Positions 29,016 to 38,454 of a stretch of 64,000 nucleotides of DNA are shown here, piece after piece. How positions within the stretch are numbered: the stretch's first letter is position 1; each line of letters starts with the position of its first letter. This stretch comes from Moritella viscosa (lineage in GTDB: Bacteria > Pseudomonadota > Gammaproteobacteria > Enterobacterales > Moritellaceae): positions 1,251,846-1,315,845 of the forward strand of contig LN554852.1 in the NCBI GenBank assembly GCA_000953735.1, written 5' to 3'. The position numbers were made by a program, and so were the translations under genes. A model generated the notes under the pieces. The model was not told the origin of the DNA. It did no database searches and saw only the letters and a program-made list of their open reading frames with translations.

Positions 29016-29047
29016 TTTATATAAAGCCTTAACCGCAGGGATAATCC

Positions 29048-30592
29048 GTGAGCATCGTTAATAAGCCAGTAGACAGCCATGAACAAACCGGTAGGCTTGA
29101 TAAGCTGACAAGTATTGATTCACTGAACTGTGATAATCACTATGCGACGTTGCCCGCACATTTTTATAACAAGCAAATGCCAGATGGGATCAGCGATCCG
29201 AAAATGGTCAGCCTAAACCCGCAAGTATTAGTCTTGTTAGATTTAGATAATGTAGTTGCTGATAGCGATGCATTATTGCAGCTATGCTCTGGTAATTATC
29301 TACCAAGCGGTTTCGAACCCCTAGCAATGAAGTATACCGGTCATCAATTTGGTCACTATAACCCTGATCTCGGTGACGGTCGTGGCTTGCTATTAGCACA
29401 AGTTAAAGGTAATGATGCTCGTGGTGATAGTAACAATCACACGACTTGGGATCTGCATTTAAAAGGTGCAGGCCGAACGCCTTATAGCCGTCAAGGTGAT
29501 GGTCGTGCTGTATTGCGTTCAAGTATTCGCGAGTATTTATGCAGTGCGGCAATGCAGGGGTTAGGTATTCCAACTACACAAGCATTAAGTGTGGTTGTTG
29601 GTAGTGATACGGTGATGCGCGAGCAAGTTGAACAAGCCGCCATGGTCGTGCGTGTTGCTGAGTCGCATGTGCGTTTTGGTCACTTTGAACATTTTTATTA
29701 TACCCAGCGTTTAGACGATTTAAAGCTGATGTTGGATTACACCCTAACCAAACATTTCCCTGATGCCTTAAACGAAGAAGTACCTTACTTGGCGTTTTAT
29801 AAGCAAGTGATGACCACTACCGCGGAGTTAATGGCACATTGGCAAGCGGTTGGTTTTGTTCATGGGGTGATGAATACCGATAACATGTCTATTTTAGGGC
29901 AAACCTTTGATTATGGCCCGTTTGCGTTTCAGGATAACTTCGATCCCGCTTATGTCTGTAATCACACCGATTATTCGGGTCGCTATGCTTTTAATCAGCA
30001 ACCACAAGTGGGTTATTGGAATTTAATGGCGTTAGGTCGTGCGCTGACTCCGTTCGTTGATATCGATCCGTTAAATGCAGTGCTACAAACTTATGATGAT
30101 ATATTTTTAGCGAAATTGCGTGAGTTGATGCGTGGTAAACTTGGTTTACAACAAGTGCACGATACGGATGGTGAGTTGATTAAAAACTTACTGGAAATAT
30201 TGGCAAGTAGCGCGGTGGACTATACCTATTTCTTCCGTCTATTAAGTGGCTTTAATAGCGCCGAGGATGCTGATAACAGCGCAATACGCGATCAGTTTAT
30301 CGACCGAGAGGCATTTGATGCTTGGGCGGTCAAATATCAGCTACGTCTAGTACTAGAATTGAGCGTAGATGACGTCCGCAAAGTGAGTATGAACCAAGTT
30401 AACCCTAAGTATATTTTACGTAATTACTTAGCACAGCAAGCGATCACGCAAGCAACTGATTATGACTACAGTTTGGTGAATGAGTTACTTGAAGTATTAG
30501 CGAATCCGTTTGCTGAACACCCTAAGTTTGAAAAGCTCGCTGCATTACCACCTGAGTGGGGACGAAAGATGGTGCTGAGCTGTTCGTCTTAG
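29048..30592 (+). CDS. selO: Protein adenylyltransferase SelO (YdiU)
   Basis: This 514-residue pseudokinase-fold enzyme transfers AMP to Ser, Thr or Tyr of redox-related proteins. Visible family blocks are MKYTGHQFGHYNPDLGDGRG, LHLKGAGRTPYSRQGDGRAVLRSS (nucleotide-binding), HGVMNTDNMS and DYGPFAF (metal and catalytic region). The C-terminus ends in SCSS, the conserved Cys being a redox site in E. coli SelO. The start is GTG at 29048. The length is normal for the bacterial family and no key block is missing. It lies after msrB, consistent with oxidative-stress function, though separated by an inverted repeat. Confidence 0.95.
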   Translation: MSIVNKPVDSHEQTGRLDKLTSIDSLNCDNHYATLPAHFYNKQMPDGISDPKMVSLNPQVLVLLDLDNVVADSDALLQLCSGNYLPSGFEPLAMKYTGHQFGHYNPDLGDGRGLLLAQVKGNDARGDSNNHTTWDLHLKGAGRTPYSRQGDGRAVLRSSIREYLCSAAMQGLGIPTTQALSVVVGSDTVMREQVEQAAMVVRVAESHVRFGHFEHFYYTQRLDDLKLMLDYTLTKHFPDALNEEVPYLAFYKQVMTTTAELMAHWQAVGFVHGVMNTDNMSILGQTFDYGPFAFQDNFDPAYVCNHTDYSGRYAFNQQPQVGYWNLMALGRALTPFVDIDPLNAVLQTYDDIFLAKLRELMRGKLGLQQVHDTDGELIKNLLEILASSAVDYTYFFRLLSGFNSAEDADNSAIRDQFIDREAFDAWAVKYQLRLVLELSVDDVRKVSMNQVNPKYILRNYLAQQAITQATDYDYSLVNELLEVLANPFAEHPKFEKLAALPPEWGRKMVLSCSS

Positions 30593-30609
30593 TCGCAAGT
30601 TAGTCAATT

Positions 30610-30634
30610 TAGGGAATAACGATTCCCTATTTTT
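30610..30634 (+). terminator. Rho-independent terminator of selO
   Basis: TAGGGAAT-aacg-ATTCCCTA is followed by five T, 18 bases after the selO stop. Confidence 0.9.
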
Positions 30635-30674
30635 AACGTATTATATTTTCAGGTTTAATAACCACAAGGATTCA

Positions 30675-30962
30675 ATGATGAATTTAGATAAAGCAAAAAA
30701 GCGTATCGAAAAATTAGTTAAGAAAGGTTTTAAAGGTTATCCGTTAGTAGCGTTAGCGTACTTTGGTGAAACGAAGGATGCTGCAACCGAAGTTGTTGTT
30801 ACGTTCACGTTAGAAGAGGGCGCGGAACCACAAGCACAAAAGTTTGTGAGCAAAAGCGATGCTCGAGAAGATGAAACGATTCAATCTGTGCTTGTTAAAA
30901 CAATCGAACGCACTAATGCTAGCTCTGTGACTCAAGCTGAAGGTGTGTCGCTCATTAAATAA
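30675..30962 (+). CDS. Conserved small hypothetical protein
   Basis: This 95-residue soluble protein has a basic N-terminus (LDKAKKRIEKLVKKGFKGYP) and an acidic middle part. There are no Cys, signal peptide or membrane helices. AAGGA precedes tandem ATGs at 30675 and 30678. I do not recognise the family. It stands alone between the selO terminator and the pilin gene. Confidence 0.65.
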   Translation: MMNLDKAKKRIEKLVKKGFKGYPLVALAYFGETKDAATEVVVTFTLEEGAEPQAQKFVSKSDAREDETIQSVLVKTIERTNASSVTQAEGVSLIK

Positions 30963-31010
30963 AGGATTATAACGGGATGAACTCATCTCTAGGATAGGGA
31001 TATTAAATTA

Positions 31011-31568
31011 ATGATGCATAAGAATAAAGGTTTTACCCTTATCGAGCTGGTTATTGTGATCATTATACTCGGCGTGCTTGCCGCAGTTGCAATCCCTCGA
31101 TTTATTAATATCCAGCAAGACGCTAGAATAGCTGTGATTAATGGTATTGCTGGTAACTTTAGCTTTGTTGTTGAGCAAGTTCATTATGCCGCGATCATGC
31201 AAGGTGTTGCAGATAAGTCCAGCGTCAAAGTGACTATCGGTGATGTCGAAATAAGTACCTACTTTGGTAAGCCACAAGAGATTTGGGATAATGCGTTAGC
31301 AAAGTTAATGAACAGTAACCTACATTATCTAGGTAATGGTTATTATCAATCGGCTGTTTTAGATGAGGTGTGTTCGAAAGCGCCTGCATGTGTTGTGGAT
31401 CAAACGCCTGCTGGTAGCATTACTGACGGTTACCCCCAAGGCTGGGGCATGCTGTTTATACCAAATGGTAAATCAGTGAGGGACCAATGTTATGCATTTT
31501 ATGCATTCAGGGTGAGTAATGGGAGTGTCGTATACAATGAAGTATCTACAATTGAAGACGGGTGTTAG
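31011..31568 (+). CDS. Type IV pilin-like protein (MSHA-type), isolated
   Basis: This 185-residue prepilin has a short basic leader (MMHKNKG), the prepilin peptidase site G-FTLIE with the conserved Glu+5, and the 20-residue hydrophobic helix (VIVIIILGVLAAVAIPRF). The C-terminal globular part holds four Cys (CSKAPAC and QC...DGC), so two disulfides are possible. Size and sequence resemble MSHA or minor pilins. No other pilus gene is nearby, so it would need assembly machinery encoded elsewhere. Confidence 0.85.
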   Translation: MMHKNKGFTLIELVIVIIILGVLAAVAIPRFINIQQDARIAVINGIAGNFSFVVEQVHYAAIMQGVADKSSVKVTIGDVEISTYFGKPQEIWDNALAKLMNSNLHYLGNGYYQSAVLDEVCSKAPACVVDQTPAGSITDGYPQGWGMLFIPNGKSVRDQCYAFYAFRVSNGSVVYNEVSTIEDGC

Positions 31569-31620
31569 CTTTATATCGCGCTATTTTATTTGATGATTAT
31601 CTGGTTAAGAATAAAAAACT

Positions 31621-31660
31621 AAAAAGGGGAGAAACATATGTGGTTTCCCCCCTTTCGGTT
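31621..31660. terminator. Bidirectional terminator between pilin and xpt
   Basis: The stem aaaggggagaaac / ggtttcccccctt has one bulge and a short atatgt loop. T-rich sequence follows on both strands, serving the two convergent units. Confidence 0.75.
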
Positions 31661-31687
31661 TGTTTTGTTCTACTAACTGGTATTTTA

Positions 31688-32251
31688 TTAAAAATGGATA
31701 CCATTTTCTAGCGAACTGATACGGGCTAATGATAAGGTATCAATACCTTTTTCAGCTAACATTGCTGCGCCACTTTGGAATGATTTTTCGAATAAGATCC
31801 CAACACCAACTAATTTAGCTGTGGTTTGCTCAAGAATCGCTAGCGTCCCTTCAACCGCATTACCGTGTGCTAATACATCATCAATAAATAATACGCGATC
31901 ATTGTCCTTAATGTGTTCAATATTGCAGTTCAATTCGTATGAGGCATTTTTAGTAAAGCTGAATACGTTAGCCGTTAATACATTCTCTGGGTCTAACATG
32001 CTACGCTTTTTCTTCATGACCACTAATGGCACATTTAGTTTTAATGCCACCAATGTCGAGATCGCAATACCACCGCTCTCAATCGTTAAAATACGGTCGA
32101 TATTAGCATTTTGAAAGTGGATAGCTAATTGAGATGCACACCAGTCTAAAATTTGAATATCAACTTGTTTTGTTAAAAAACTACTTGCGTCTAGGGCTAC
32201 GTTGTTAACTGATTTACCGTGCTCTAAAATCGCTTTTTCTAATAAATTCAT
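31688..32251 (-). CDS. xpt: Xanthine phosphoribosyltransferase
   Basis: This 187-residue cytoplasmic enzyme is of the Bacillus Xpt type rather than the E. coli Gpt type. It converts xanthine and PRPP to XMP for purine salvage. Key motifs are ILTIESGGIA (about residues 55-64), the PRPP loop VLFIDDVLAHGNA (about 120-132) and the C-terminal LARISSLENG. It lies 15 bases after the purine permease gene and forms an operon with it, downstream of a purine-type riboswitch. Confidence 0.93.
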   Translation of the reverse strand: MNLLEKAILEHGKSVNNVALDASSFLTKQVDIQILDWCASQLAIHFQNANIDRILTIESGGIAISTLVALKLNVPLVVMKKKRSMLDPENVLTANVFSFTKNASYELNCNIEHIKDNDRVLFIDDVLAHGNAVEGTLAILEQTTAKLVGVGILFEKSFQSGAAMLAEKGIDTLSLARISSLENGIHF

Positions 32252-32266
32252 GTGTCAGTCCCTAAA

Positions 32267-33592
32267 TTATGAAAGTGCTAAATAAACAATAAATAGTAGT
32301 GCGAGTGAGTAAATAATTGGGTGAACTTTTTTCCCGTCACCTTGTACTAACATGACGAAACAGTAACTGATAAAACCCATTGCCATACCGTTTGCAGGCG
32401 AAAAGGTTAACAAGCTAAATACCATAATGAAGAATACAGGTATTGCTGACTCTTTCTTATTCCAGTTAATGTTTGCCAAGTTCTTAATCATATAAATACC
32501 GATAACAACCAGTGCTGGTGCTACAATCGCCGAGGTAAAGATTGAGAATACAGGGAACAAGAACATAGATACTAAAAACATCACGGCAACTGTAATCGCA
32601 CTGATACCTGTTTTAGCACCTAATGATGACGCCACGGCAGATTCTGAATAAGCAGTAATTGATGTTGTCCCTAGTATAGTACCAATGATTGTACCGCCGG
32701 AGTCGGCTACTAATGCCGATTTCGCGTTTGGTACTTTACCGTCTTTACCGATAATTCCCGCATCACGGCCGACACCGACAATCGTGCTTAAACCATCGAA
32801 GAAATCGACAATAAAGAAGATAATAACTAAGAAAATAAAATCAGTCATTTTTGGCATTGTCAGTTGTGACAAATCAAATATAGCACCAAATGTGGGCGCT
32901 AAACTGGGTGGCATTGAAAATACGTCTGTTGGTAAGGTAATTAAGTTACTACCTAGGAAGTGATCACTTAATAAGCTTAAAATAATAGACGAGATGAATG
33001 AAATAACAGTCGCTAGTTTCATATCACGGACTAAACAGCCTATCGCAATAAAGATGCTGAACAGGGCGATAAACACTTTTGGATCGTTAACATCACCCAT
33101 ACTTACCAAAGTAAACGGGTTACTCACAATGATGCCAGCATTACGTAAGCCAAGAAAAGAAACAAATAAGCCTAGACCAACTGCAATACCGAGTTTTAAA
33201 TCTTCAGGAATCGCATCAATCATCACCTTACGAGCAGGTGTTAAGCTTAAAATTAAATAGAGGCAACCAGAAAGGAAAATAGCAAAGAGAGCTTCATGCC
33301 AAAGTAATGAGATACCGCCACCCAGTAAGATAGCTTTAAAGAAGCCGTTCATCGACATTCCTGGCGCTAACATAATTGGATATTTAGAAAATGCACCCAT
33401 AATAAATGTTGCGATAGCTGCAGATAGTGCCGTCGCGGTAAATATCGAGCCTTTGTCTATCCCTTCGATGCTTCCTAAGATTGCCGGATTCACTGCTAAG
33501 ATATAACTCATCGCTAAAAAGGTAATTAAACCCGCGTAGATTTCATTTTTTACAGTTGCGCCACGCGCAGACAGGAGGAAGTACTTGTCCAT
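32267..33592 (-). CDS. Purine permease, AzgA/PbuG type (NCS2)
   Basis: This 441-residue inner-membrane protein has about 12-14 helices. The start MDKYFLLSARGATVKNEIYAGLITFLAMSYI is typical of AzgA-like hypoxanthine/guanine/adenine permeases. Other family blocks are LAPGMSMNGFF, GLGLFVSFLGLRNAG, FLVIIFFIVDFFDGLSTIVGVGRDAG and TSITAYSESAVASSLGAKTG. It imports a purine base for the adjacent Xpt; xanthine or guanine is likely from context. A purine-aptamer-like leader lies 106-174 bases upstream of the ATG. Confidence 0.92.
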   Translation of the reverse strand: MDKYFLLSARGATVKNEIYAGLITFLAMSYILAVNPAILGSIEGIDKGSIFTATALSAAIATFIMGAFSKYPIMLAPGMSMNGFFKAILLGGGISLLWHEALFAIFLSGCLYLILSLTPARKVMIDAIPEDLKLGIAVGLGLFVSFLGLRNAGIIVSNPFTLVSMGDVNDPKVFIALFSIFIAIGCLVRDMKLATVISFISSIILSLLSDHFLGSNLITLPTDVFSMPPSLAPTFGAIFDLSQLTMPKMTDFIFLVIIFFIVDFFDGLSTIVGVGRDAGIIGKDGKVPNAKSALVADSGGTIIGTILGTTSITAYSESAVASSLGAKTGISAITVAVMFLVSMFLFPVFSIFTSAIVAPALVVIGIYMIKNLANINWNKKESAIPVFFIMVFSLLTFSPANGMAMGFISYCFVMLVQGDGKKVHPIIYSLALLFIVYLALS

Positions 33593-33673
33593 TAAACATC
33601 CATTACTATTAAGTTGGTTGATTTAAAATGACAATATTCCGAAGTATAAACTTGGGTAGGGGAACCATACCAG

Positions 33674-33704
33674 AAAAAAGGTACAATTATCCTGCTTCAT
33701 TGTA
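33674..33704 (-). terminator. Candidate expression platform of the purine riboswitch
   Basis: On the minus strand UACAAU-(11 nt)-AUUGUA forms a 6-bp stem followed by CC and six U. Its 5' arm overlaps the 3' strand of aptamer helix P1, so the two are mutually exclusive. That geometry would make ligand binding prevent termination (an ON switch). The stem is weak, so this is tentative. Confidence 0.45.
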
Positions 33705-33766
33705 GGTCTGAAATTTACGGTTTCAGAGTAGAGACTTAAGGCCCATATTGCCAAAATTATACAACG
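33698..33766 (-). ncRNA. Purine-class riboswitch aptamer, variant core
   Basis: Read on the minus strand the leader shows the purine aptamer in order. P1 is CGTTG paired with CAATG. J1/2 is TATAAT. A short P2 (GGC/GCC) closes L2 AATATGG. J2/3 is GTCTCTAC. P3 is TCTGAAA/TTTCAGA around L3 CCGTAAA, and J3/1 is CCTA. Loops L2 and L3 carry the kissing-loop bases of guanine/adenine riboswitches. Departures from the canonical form are two U-U mismatches extending P2, a seven-pair P3, and C instead of A at the first J3/1 position, with C kept at the base that reads guanine/xanthine. It precedes a purine permease and xpt. Confidence 0.8.
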
Positions 33767-34065
33767 TCACATTGCTTGCGGGGCATCTTAAAGATGTTGA
33801 CGCGGTTGTCAATTTTTTTTGTGTGATACGATGATTTAAAATAGGTCGATATCTATACCGTAAACAGTGAGTATTGTTAGGGTGAAGTGCTACTTATATG
33901 GGTTTGAAGGGATTTAGGTGTATAACTGGATAATATTAAATAATTTTAATTTAACTGACTTGTTGGTCAATATTTAAACAAGTATATAACATACTTTATA
34001 TGGTTATATTTGGCTGAATATTGGTGAATCTGTTGATAATTTGCTCTTTATTATACTCTAAAACG

Positions 34066-34090
34066 AAAAATGGCGAGCCTAGGCTCACCA
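34066..34090 (-). terminator. Terminator of the phasin gene
   Basis: On the minus strand TGGTGAGCC-ta-GGCTCGCCA (one G-U pair) is followed by TTTTT, 40 bases after the stop. Confidence 0.85.
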
Positions 34091-34131
34091 TATATATCAA
34101 CTTTAAAAGAATAACTTTAACTTTAAAAGGG

Positions 34132-34482
34132 TTACTTTTTAAGTTCTGCAATTGCTTTCGTTAATTCGTCAACTTTAGCATTTAATGTGTCAACTTTAGT
34201 GCTATCAACACCAGAGATTTTAGTGAAAACTTGGTTTACGCGAGTTTCTAAAACATCTGTAGAGATTTTTTTATCAGATAATTTTGCTTTTGCTGATTCT
34301 TCAATCTTAGCGCCTTTAGCAACAAGTTCTTCGAATAATGTTGAAGATTTGTCTGAAACTCTGTTCGCTTCATCAATGCTTTTACCGTATGCACCAAGAC
34401 CTGCTAGCCAAATATTTTTAGCGATTTCGTCTTTGCTGCTCCAAAGTTTTTTAGCTGTATCAACTACGTTTAATTGTGTCAT
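34132..34482 (-). CDS. Phasin-family protein (polyhydroxyalkanoate granule-associated)
   Basis: This 116-residue helical protein is rich in Ala, Lys, Asp and Val with no Cys. The N-terminal block DTAKKLWSSKDEIAKNIWLAGLGAYGKSIDEA is the hallmark of PhaF/PhaI-type phasins. A C-terminal heptad-like coiled coil follows (VDTLNAKVDELTKAIAELKK). Phasins coat storage granules and control their size. No PHA synthase is in the window. The gene is monocistronic with its own terminator. Confidence 0.9.
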   Translation of the reverse strand: MTQLNVVDTAKKLWSSKDEIAKNIWLAGLGAYGKSIDEANRVSDKSSTLFEELVAKGAKIEESAKAKLSDKKISTDVLETRVNQVFTKISGVDSTKVDTLNAKVDELTKAIAELKK

Positions 34483-34915
34483 GGTACTTATCCTTTCTGG
34501 GTGCGTTTCGATTTGATGTGGCCAGAATATGGTTTTAAATTAGAAAATGCATACAAATTGTGGATTTACTTTTATAGAAAATAAAGATTAATTTAGAATG
34601 GTTTTTCAGTCTAATTATGCTTCACTCATTTGGTCGTAACCGATTTTTTTATTAGTAATTCAAACATGTATTTGCGTGATTATATGAAAGGGTGATGGGA
34701 ACGATTTTTTATTCATATAATACTTATCAAGGTTCATAACTTTTATTTATACATATTGTTAGTCATTAATTGAACAGCTATCTTATTATTAATGACCATA
34801 TGTTGTTTTTTATGACCAGTTGCATTGTTATAACGAAAATTTAATTATATTCAGCTCTGCTTTTTGAGGATGGTGATTATAATTCGGCGACTTATATTTA
34901 ATTGAGAGGCTAACA
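34483..34915. other. 433-base AT-rich intergenic region
   Basis: It holds the divergent promoters of the phasin gene and of the small gene at 34916. I see no further gene, hairpin or repeat. Confidence 0.4.
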
Positions 34916-35248
34916 GTGGAATTTCAACAATTAATAAAAGATGGTTTGGCGCTTGTATCACGCGTAAAACAAGAGATTAGTTTTATCCGTGGATGTAATT
35001 ATACGCAAGCAAGTTTAGACATCTTACACACCGCTTCTTTTAATTTGGCTTCTGCTGAAGATTTACTGAATTATGCCGATGAACTTGCCTTAAAACAGAG
35101 TGATGCTGCAGGCGAAAAAGTATTGATTGCCAGTGATGCGATTAAAAACGTACAGTCGATGTTATCACGTAAATTTGATGTAGAACTCGACTGCGAAAGC
35201 CAACCTTGGTTTGATGATGTAAGCCGTCATATTGGTATTTGTGCTTAA
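34916..35248 (+). CDS. Hypothetical protein
   Basis: This 110-residue soluble, largely helical protein has the start GTG at 34916, preceded by GAGAGG. It has two Cys in the helical part (GCNYTQ and LDCESQ) and ends near HIGICA. I do not recognise a family. It is monocistronic with a strong terminator, so it is probably a real gene. It is divergent from the phasin gene, but no functional link is visible. Confidence 0.6.
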   Translation: MEFQQLIKDGLALVSRVKQEISFIRGCNYTQASLDILHTASFNLASAEDLLNYADELALKQSDAAGEKVLIASDAIKNVQSMLSRKFDVELDCESQPWFDDVSRHIGICA

Positions 35249-35295
35249 CGAAAGATTATCACATTCAAGTTAAAGTACGCGATAACCGTATCGAT

Positions 35296-35328
35296 AAAAG
35301 CCAGTTACATTTTGTTTCTGGCTTTTTT
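35296..35328. terminator. Bidirectional terminator before the efflux operon end
   Basis: aaaagccag and ctggctttt form a 9-bp stem followed by a T run on the + strand. It can also end the RND transcript from the other side. Confidence 0.85.
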
Positions 35329-35353
35329 GTATGCGTCATTCTATATCAATGGA

Positions 35354-38300
35354 CTAGTCACTTAATTTGTGACGCTCGGTTAAACCAAAGTCATCTAAGA
35401 TGCCATAAAAAGCCGGTAGAATTAAAATCACTAACATGGTTGATGCTAACAAACCAAAAATTAACGCTACAACTAGTGGGATAATTACCTGAGCTTGGAT
35501 ACTTTGTTCAAGTAATATTGGCATTAAACCCGCAGCTGTTGTCGCTGTGGTAATTAAGATCGCACGAATACGGTGAGTTGTGGCATGTATTGCCGCTTGT
35601 CTAATGTCATTACTTTTGACTAAATCTTCTTTGATAAACAGCACTAACAAAATGGAGTTATTTACTACTATCCCAGCCAGTGACGTAAAACCCAGCATTG
35701 ACGGCATAGTCAGATCATAATTTAGCATGTAATGACCCCAGAATACTCCAATAAGTGCCAGCGGGATCGCAAGCATGACAATGAGAGGTTCAACATAACT
35801 GCGGAACTGTAAGCTTAATATAGCAAAGACCACGAACAGACCAATTGAGAAACTTTTCACCATAGAGCTAGCTGTTTCAGCTGTTGATTCAACTTCGCCA
35901 CCTAAGCGTACTTCAATGCCTGGGTATTTTTGAGTCAGAATAGGGACAAAGTCTTTTTCCATCTGCGTCATTAGTTCAACTGTGTTGGCCTTCTTTTTAT
36001 CAATATCACCTTTTAACGACATAGTGCGAATGTTGTTAATACGGTTTAACTGACTCACACCACGGCCCCATTCAACTTTAACTATGCTGGCAAGTGGTAC
36101 TTGGCTACCATCTGCAAGGGTAAAAGGGAAATCTTCATAGTAAGCCAGATCGGAGCGATAACGTTCAGCGAGTCTTACGTCTAATTCTACATTTTCACTG
36201 CCGATCTGTAATTCGTCTATCGTAACCCCGAAAAATGCTGCGCGCAGTTGCATTGCAACGTCTTGCCCGGTTACGCCAAATGTTTCTGCACCTGGCAGTA
36301 GTGACATTCTCAGCTCAGGCTTACCATCGCGGAGGTTGCTAATGATGTTACTCACACCATTAAATTGAGACAGGTATTGTGCTAATTCATTACCTGCATC
36401 CTTTAAGATCTGAATTTTAGGATGACTGAGTTCAATGTCAATCGCACGACCAGCTGGCCCGATAGCAGGTTCACGAACAATCAGGTTTGTTACTCCGGGA
36501 ATAACACCAATCTGCTGTTGCAGCGCCGCTAAATAACCGGCCATGCGCGTTGTTCGTTTTTCTGATGTTAATAGGTCAATAAAGATAGTTGCTACATGCT
36601 CTCCCGTTTCGCCCGCATCAGGGTTAGCGCCACTTTGTACCGTGATATATTTTAGTAATGATTCATTATCGGGTTGTTCACCAAATGCAGCACTTGTGAT
36701 CTGGATGTCCTTACTAATACGAGCCACAACTTTATCGGTTTTTCCAATGGTGTTCCGGGTGGCATCATTACTGTTATTTGCACCCAATCACCTTCCACTT
36801 CGGGAAAGGCTGAGAAGCGTAGCATGCCACTAGATGCCAACGATATTGTGCCTATAAATAAAGCTATTACTCCGGCCGTTACGATATAGCGACGATCAAC
36901 AATGGTACCAATCAGTTTAGGTAAAATAGTAAATTGGAAGTATTCGAATTTCTTATTAAAACGGCCTTTTAAACTGTTGTCTGCAACGCTGTCATCGGCA
37001 TTTTTAATCGATGTGTACAGGTGGTGTGGTAAGATTAAAAATGCTTCAACCAGAGATACACTTAAGGTAATAACTAAGGTTATTGGGATAACTTTGAGTA
37101 CTTCACCCATGTCACCTTTAAGGAATGCCAGCGAACCAAAGATCGCCACTGTAGTTAAGAAGGATGAAAAAACACCATTCTTAACCCGGTTCACACCGTT
37201 CACGATACCGGCAAGTTTATCTTCGGTTTTACTTAGTTCGTGGGCGACACTCTCGGATAATACAATAGCATCATCCATTAACAGGCCGATAGCGACTAAT
37301 AGCGCTACCATAGACATCAGGTTTAAGCTAATACCGACCAATGACAGCACGTACATACTGGCAAGGAATGAGACCGGTAGGCCCATTGCAACCCAAATAG
37401 CGTAGCGCCAAGGGAAGAATAACCACATCACTAAAAATACTAAAATGAACCCCTGCCAACCGTTTGATAGTAGTAGGTCAAGACGATCTTTTGCGACAGA
37501 TGCCATGTCTTTTGTTAAAGAGAATTCGATGCTATCAGGAGTTCGTAGTTTTTCGTTTACAATAAATTTCTGTACTTCTTCAAGTACATTAAGGGAGTCA
37601 TCAGCCTTTGATTTTTTAATATCGAGCATGGTACCTTCTTTACCATTAACTGATATTTTGGATTCGTCTAATTCAAATCGTTGGGTGATTGTAGCTATGT
37701 CTTTTAGTTGAACTTTACTGCCATCTTCATTGCTTAAAACGATGATGTCACCGAGTTCGCGAGGGGTATAACGTTGCGCATCGAAACGTAATAAGATCGT
37801 ACTGCTTGGGGTATTCAAGCTACCACTGGGCATTTTTACATTTTGTTTTGCGATTTGACTTGCTACTTCTTGGACTGACACGTTAAGTCGACGTAGTGCG
37901 ACTAAATCAAGTTCGACACGAAGTTGTGGATCAGAAAATCCGTTGATCTCAACTTGTGCAATGCCTTTTAAGCGTTTTAAACGACGCTTAACATCTTCTG
38001 CATACAGCTTAAGTTCTTGTTTATCCATGTCACTGTAAATAACTAAACTGACCACATCGTCATACGTCATCAGCTCTTTTACTACGGTTGTTTCGACTTC
38101 ATCTGGGAATTGGTCAATGGCATCGATCTCGGTTTTAATATCCGAAATAAAGGTTGTGCTATTACCGTCATGAGTCATTTCCGCAGTCGTTACAGCTAAT
38201 CCTTCACTGGCACTGCAGGTAAGTTTTTTGAGATTGTTGATCCCATCAAGGGCATCTTCCACTGGTAAGCAAATTGCTTGTTCTACATCTTCAGGGCTTG

Positions 38301-38454
38301 CGCCTGGGTAGGGGACAGTAATCTGTGCAATAGTGACTGAAAAGTCGGGAAAGGTTTCCCGTTTCATATCTGGAATTGTGATCGCGCCGAGCGCTAAAAA
38401 CATAACCATAATTAAATTGGCAGCTGTTGGGTGTTTAGTAAAGAAGTTGACCAT
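35354..38454 (-). pseudogene. RND efflux pump inner-membrane protein, frameshifted
   Basis: Two overlapping frames together give one full-length RND transporter of about 1033 residues (proton-driven drug efflux). The 5' frame (38454 down to 36652) holds the first membrane half and porter domain. It reads PGTPLEK and then diverges. The 3' frame (35354-36787) resumes with TDKVVARISKD and continues to the end with all remaining helices (FSIGLFVVFAILSLQFRSYVEPL; GIVVNNSILLVLF). The shift is in a run of five T on the + strand at 36739-36743, where six would restore the frame. Both halves are otherwise intact, so the lesion is recent, a sequencing error, or bypassed. The start overlaps the adaptor stop as TAATG. 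Confidence 0.85.

Noticed and set aside
36739-36743. Programmed -1 frameshift in the RND gene
   Set aside because: The run is GGAAAAACC on the coding strand, not a standard tandem-slip heptamer, and RND pumps are not known to use frameshifting. A simple one-base loss or error is more likely.
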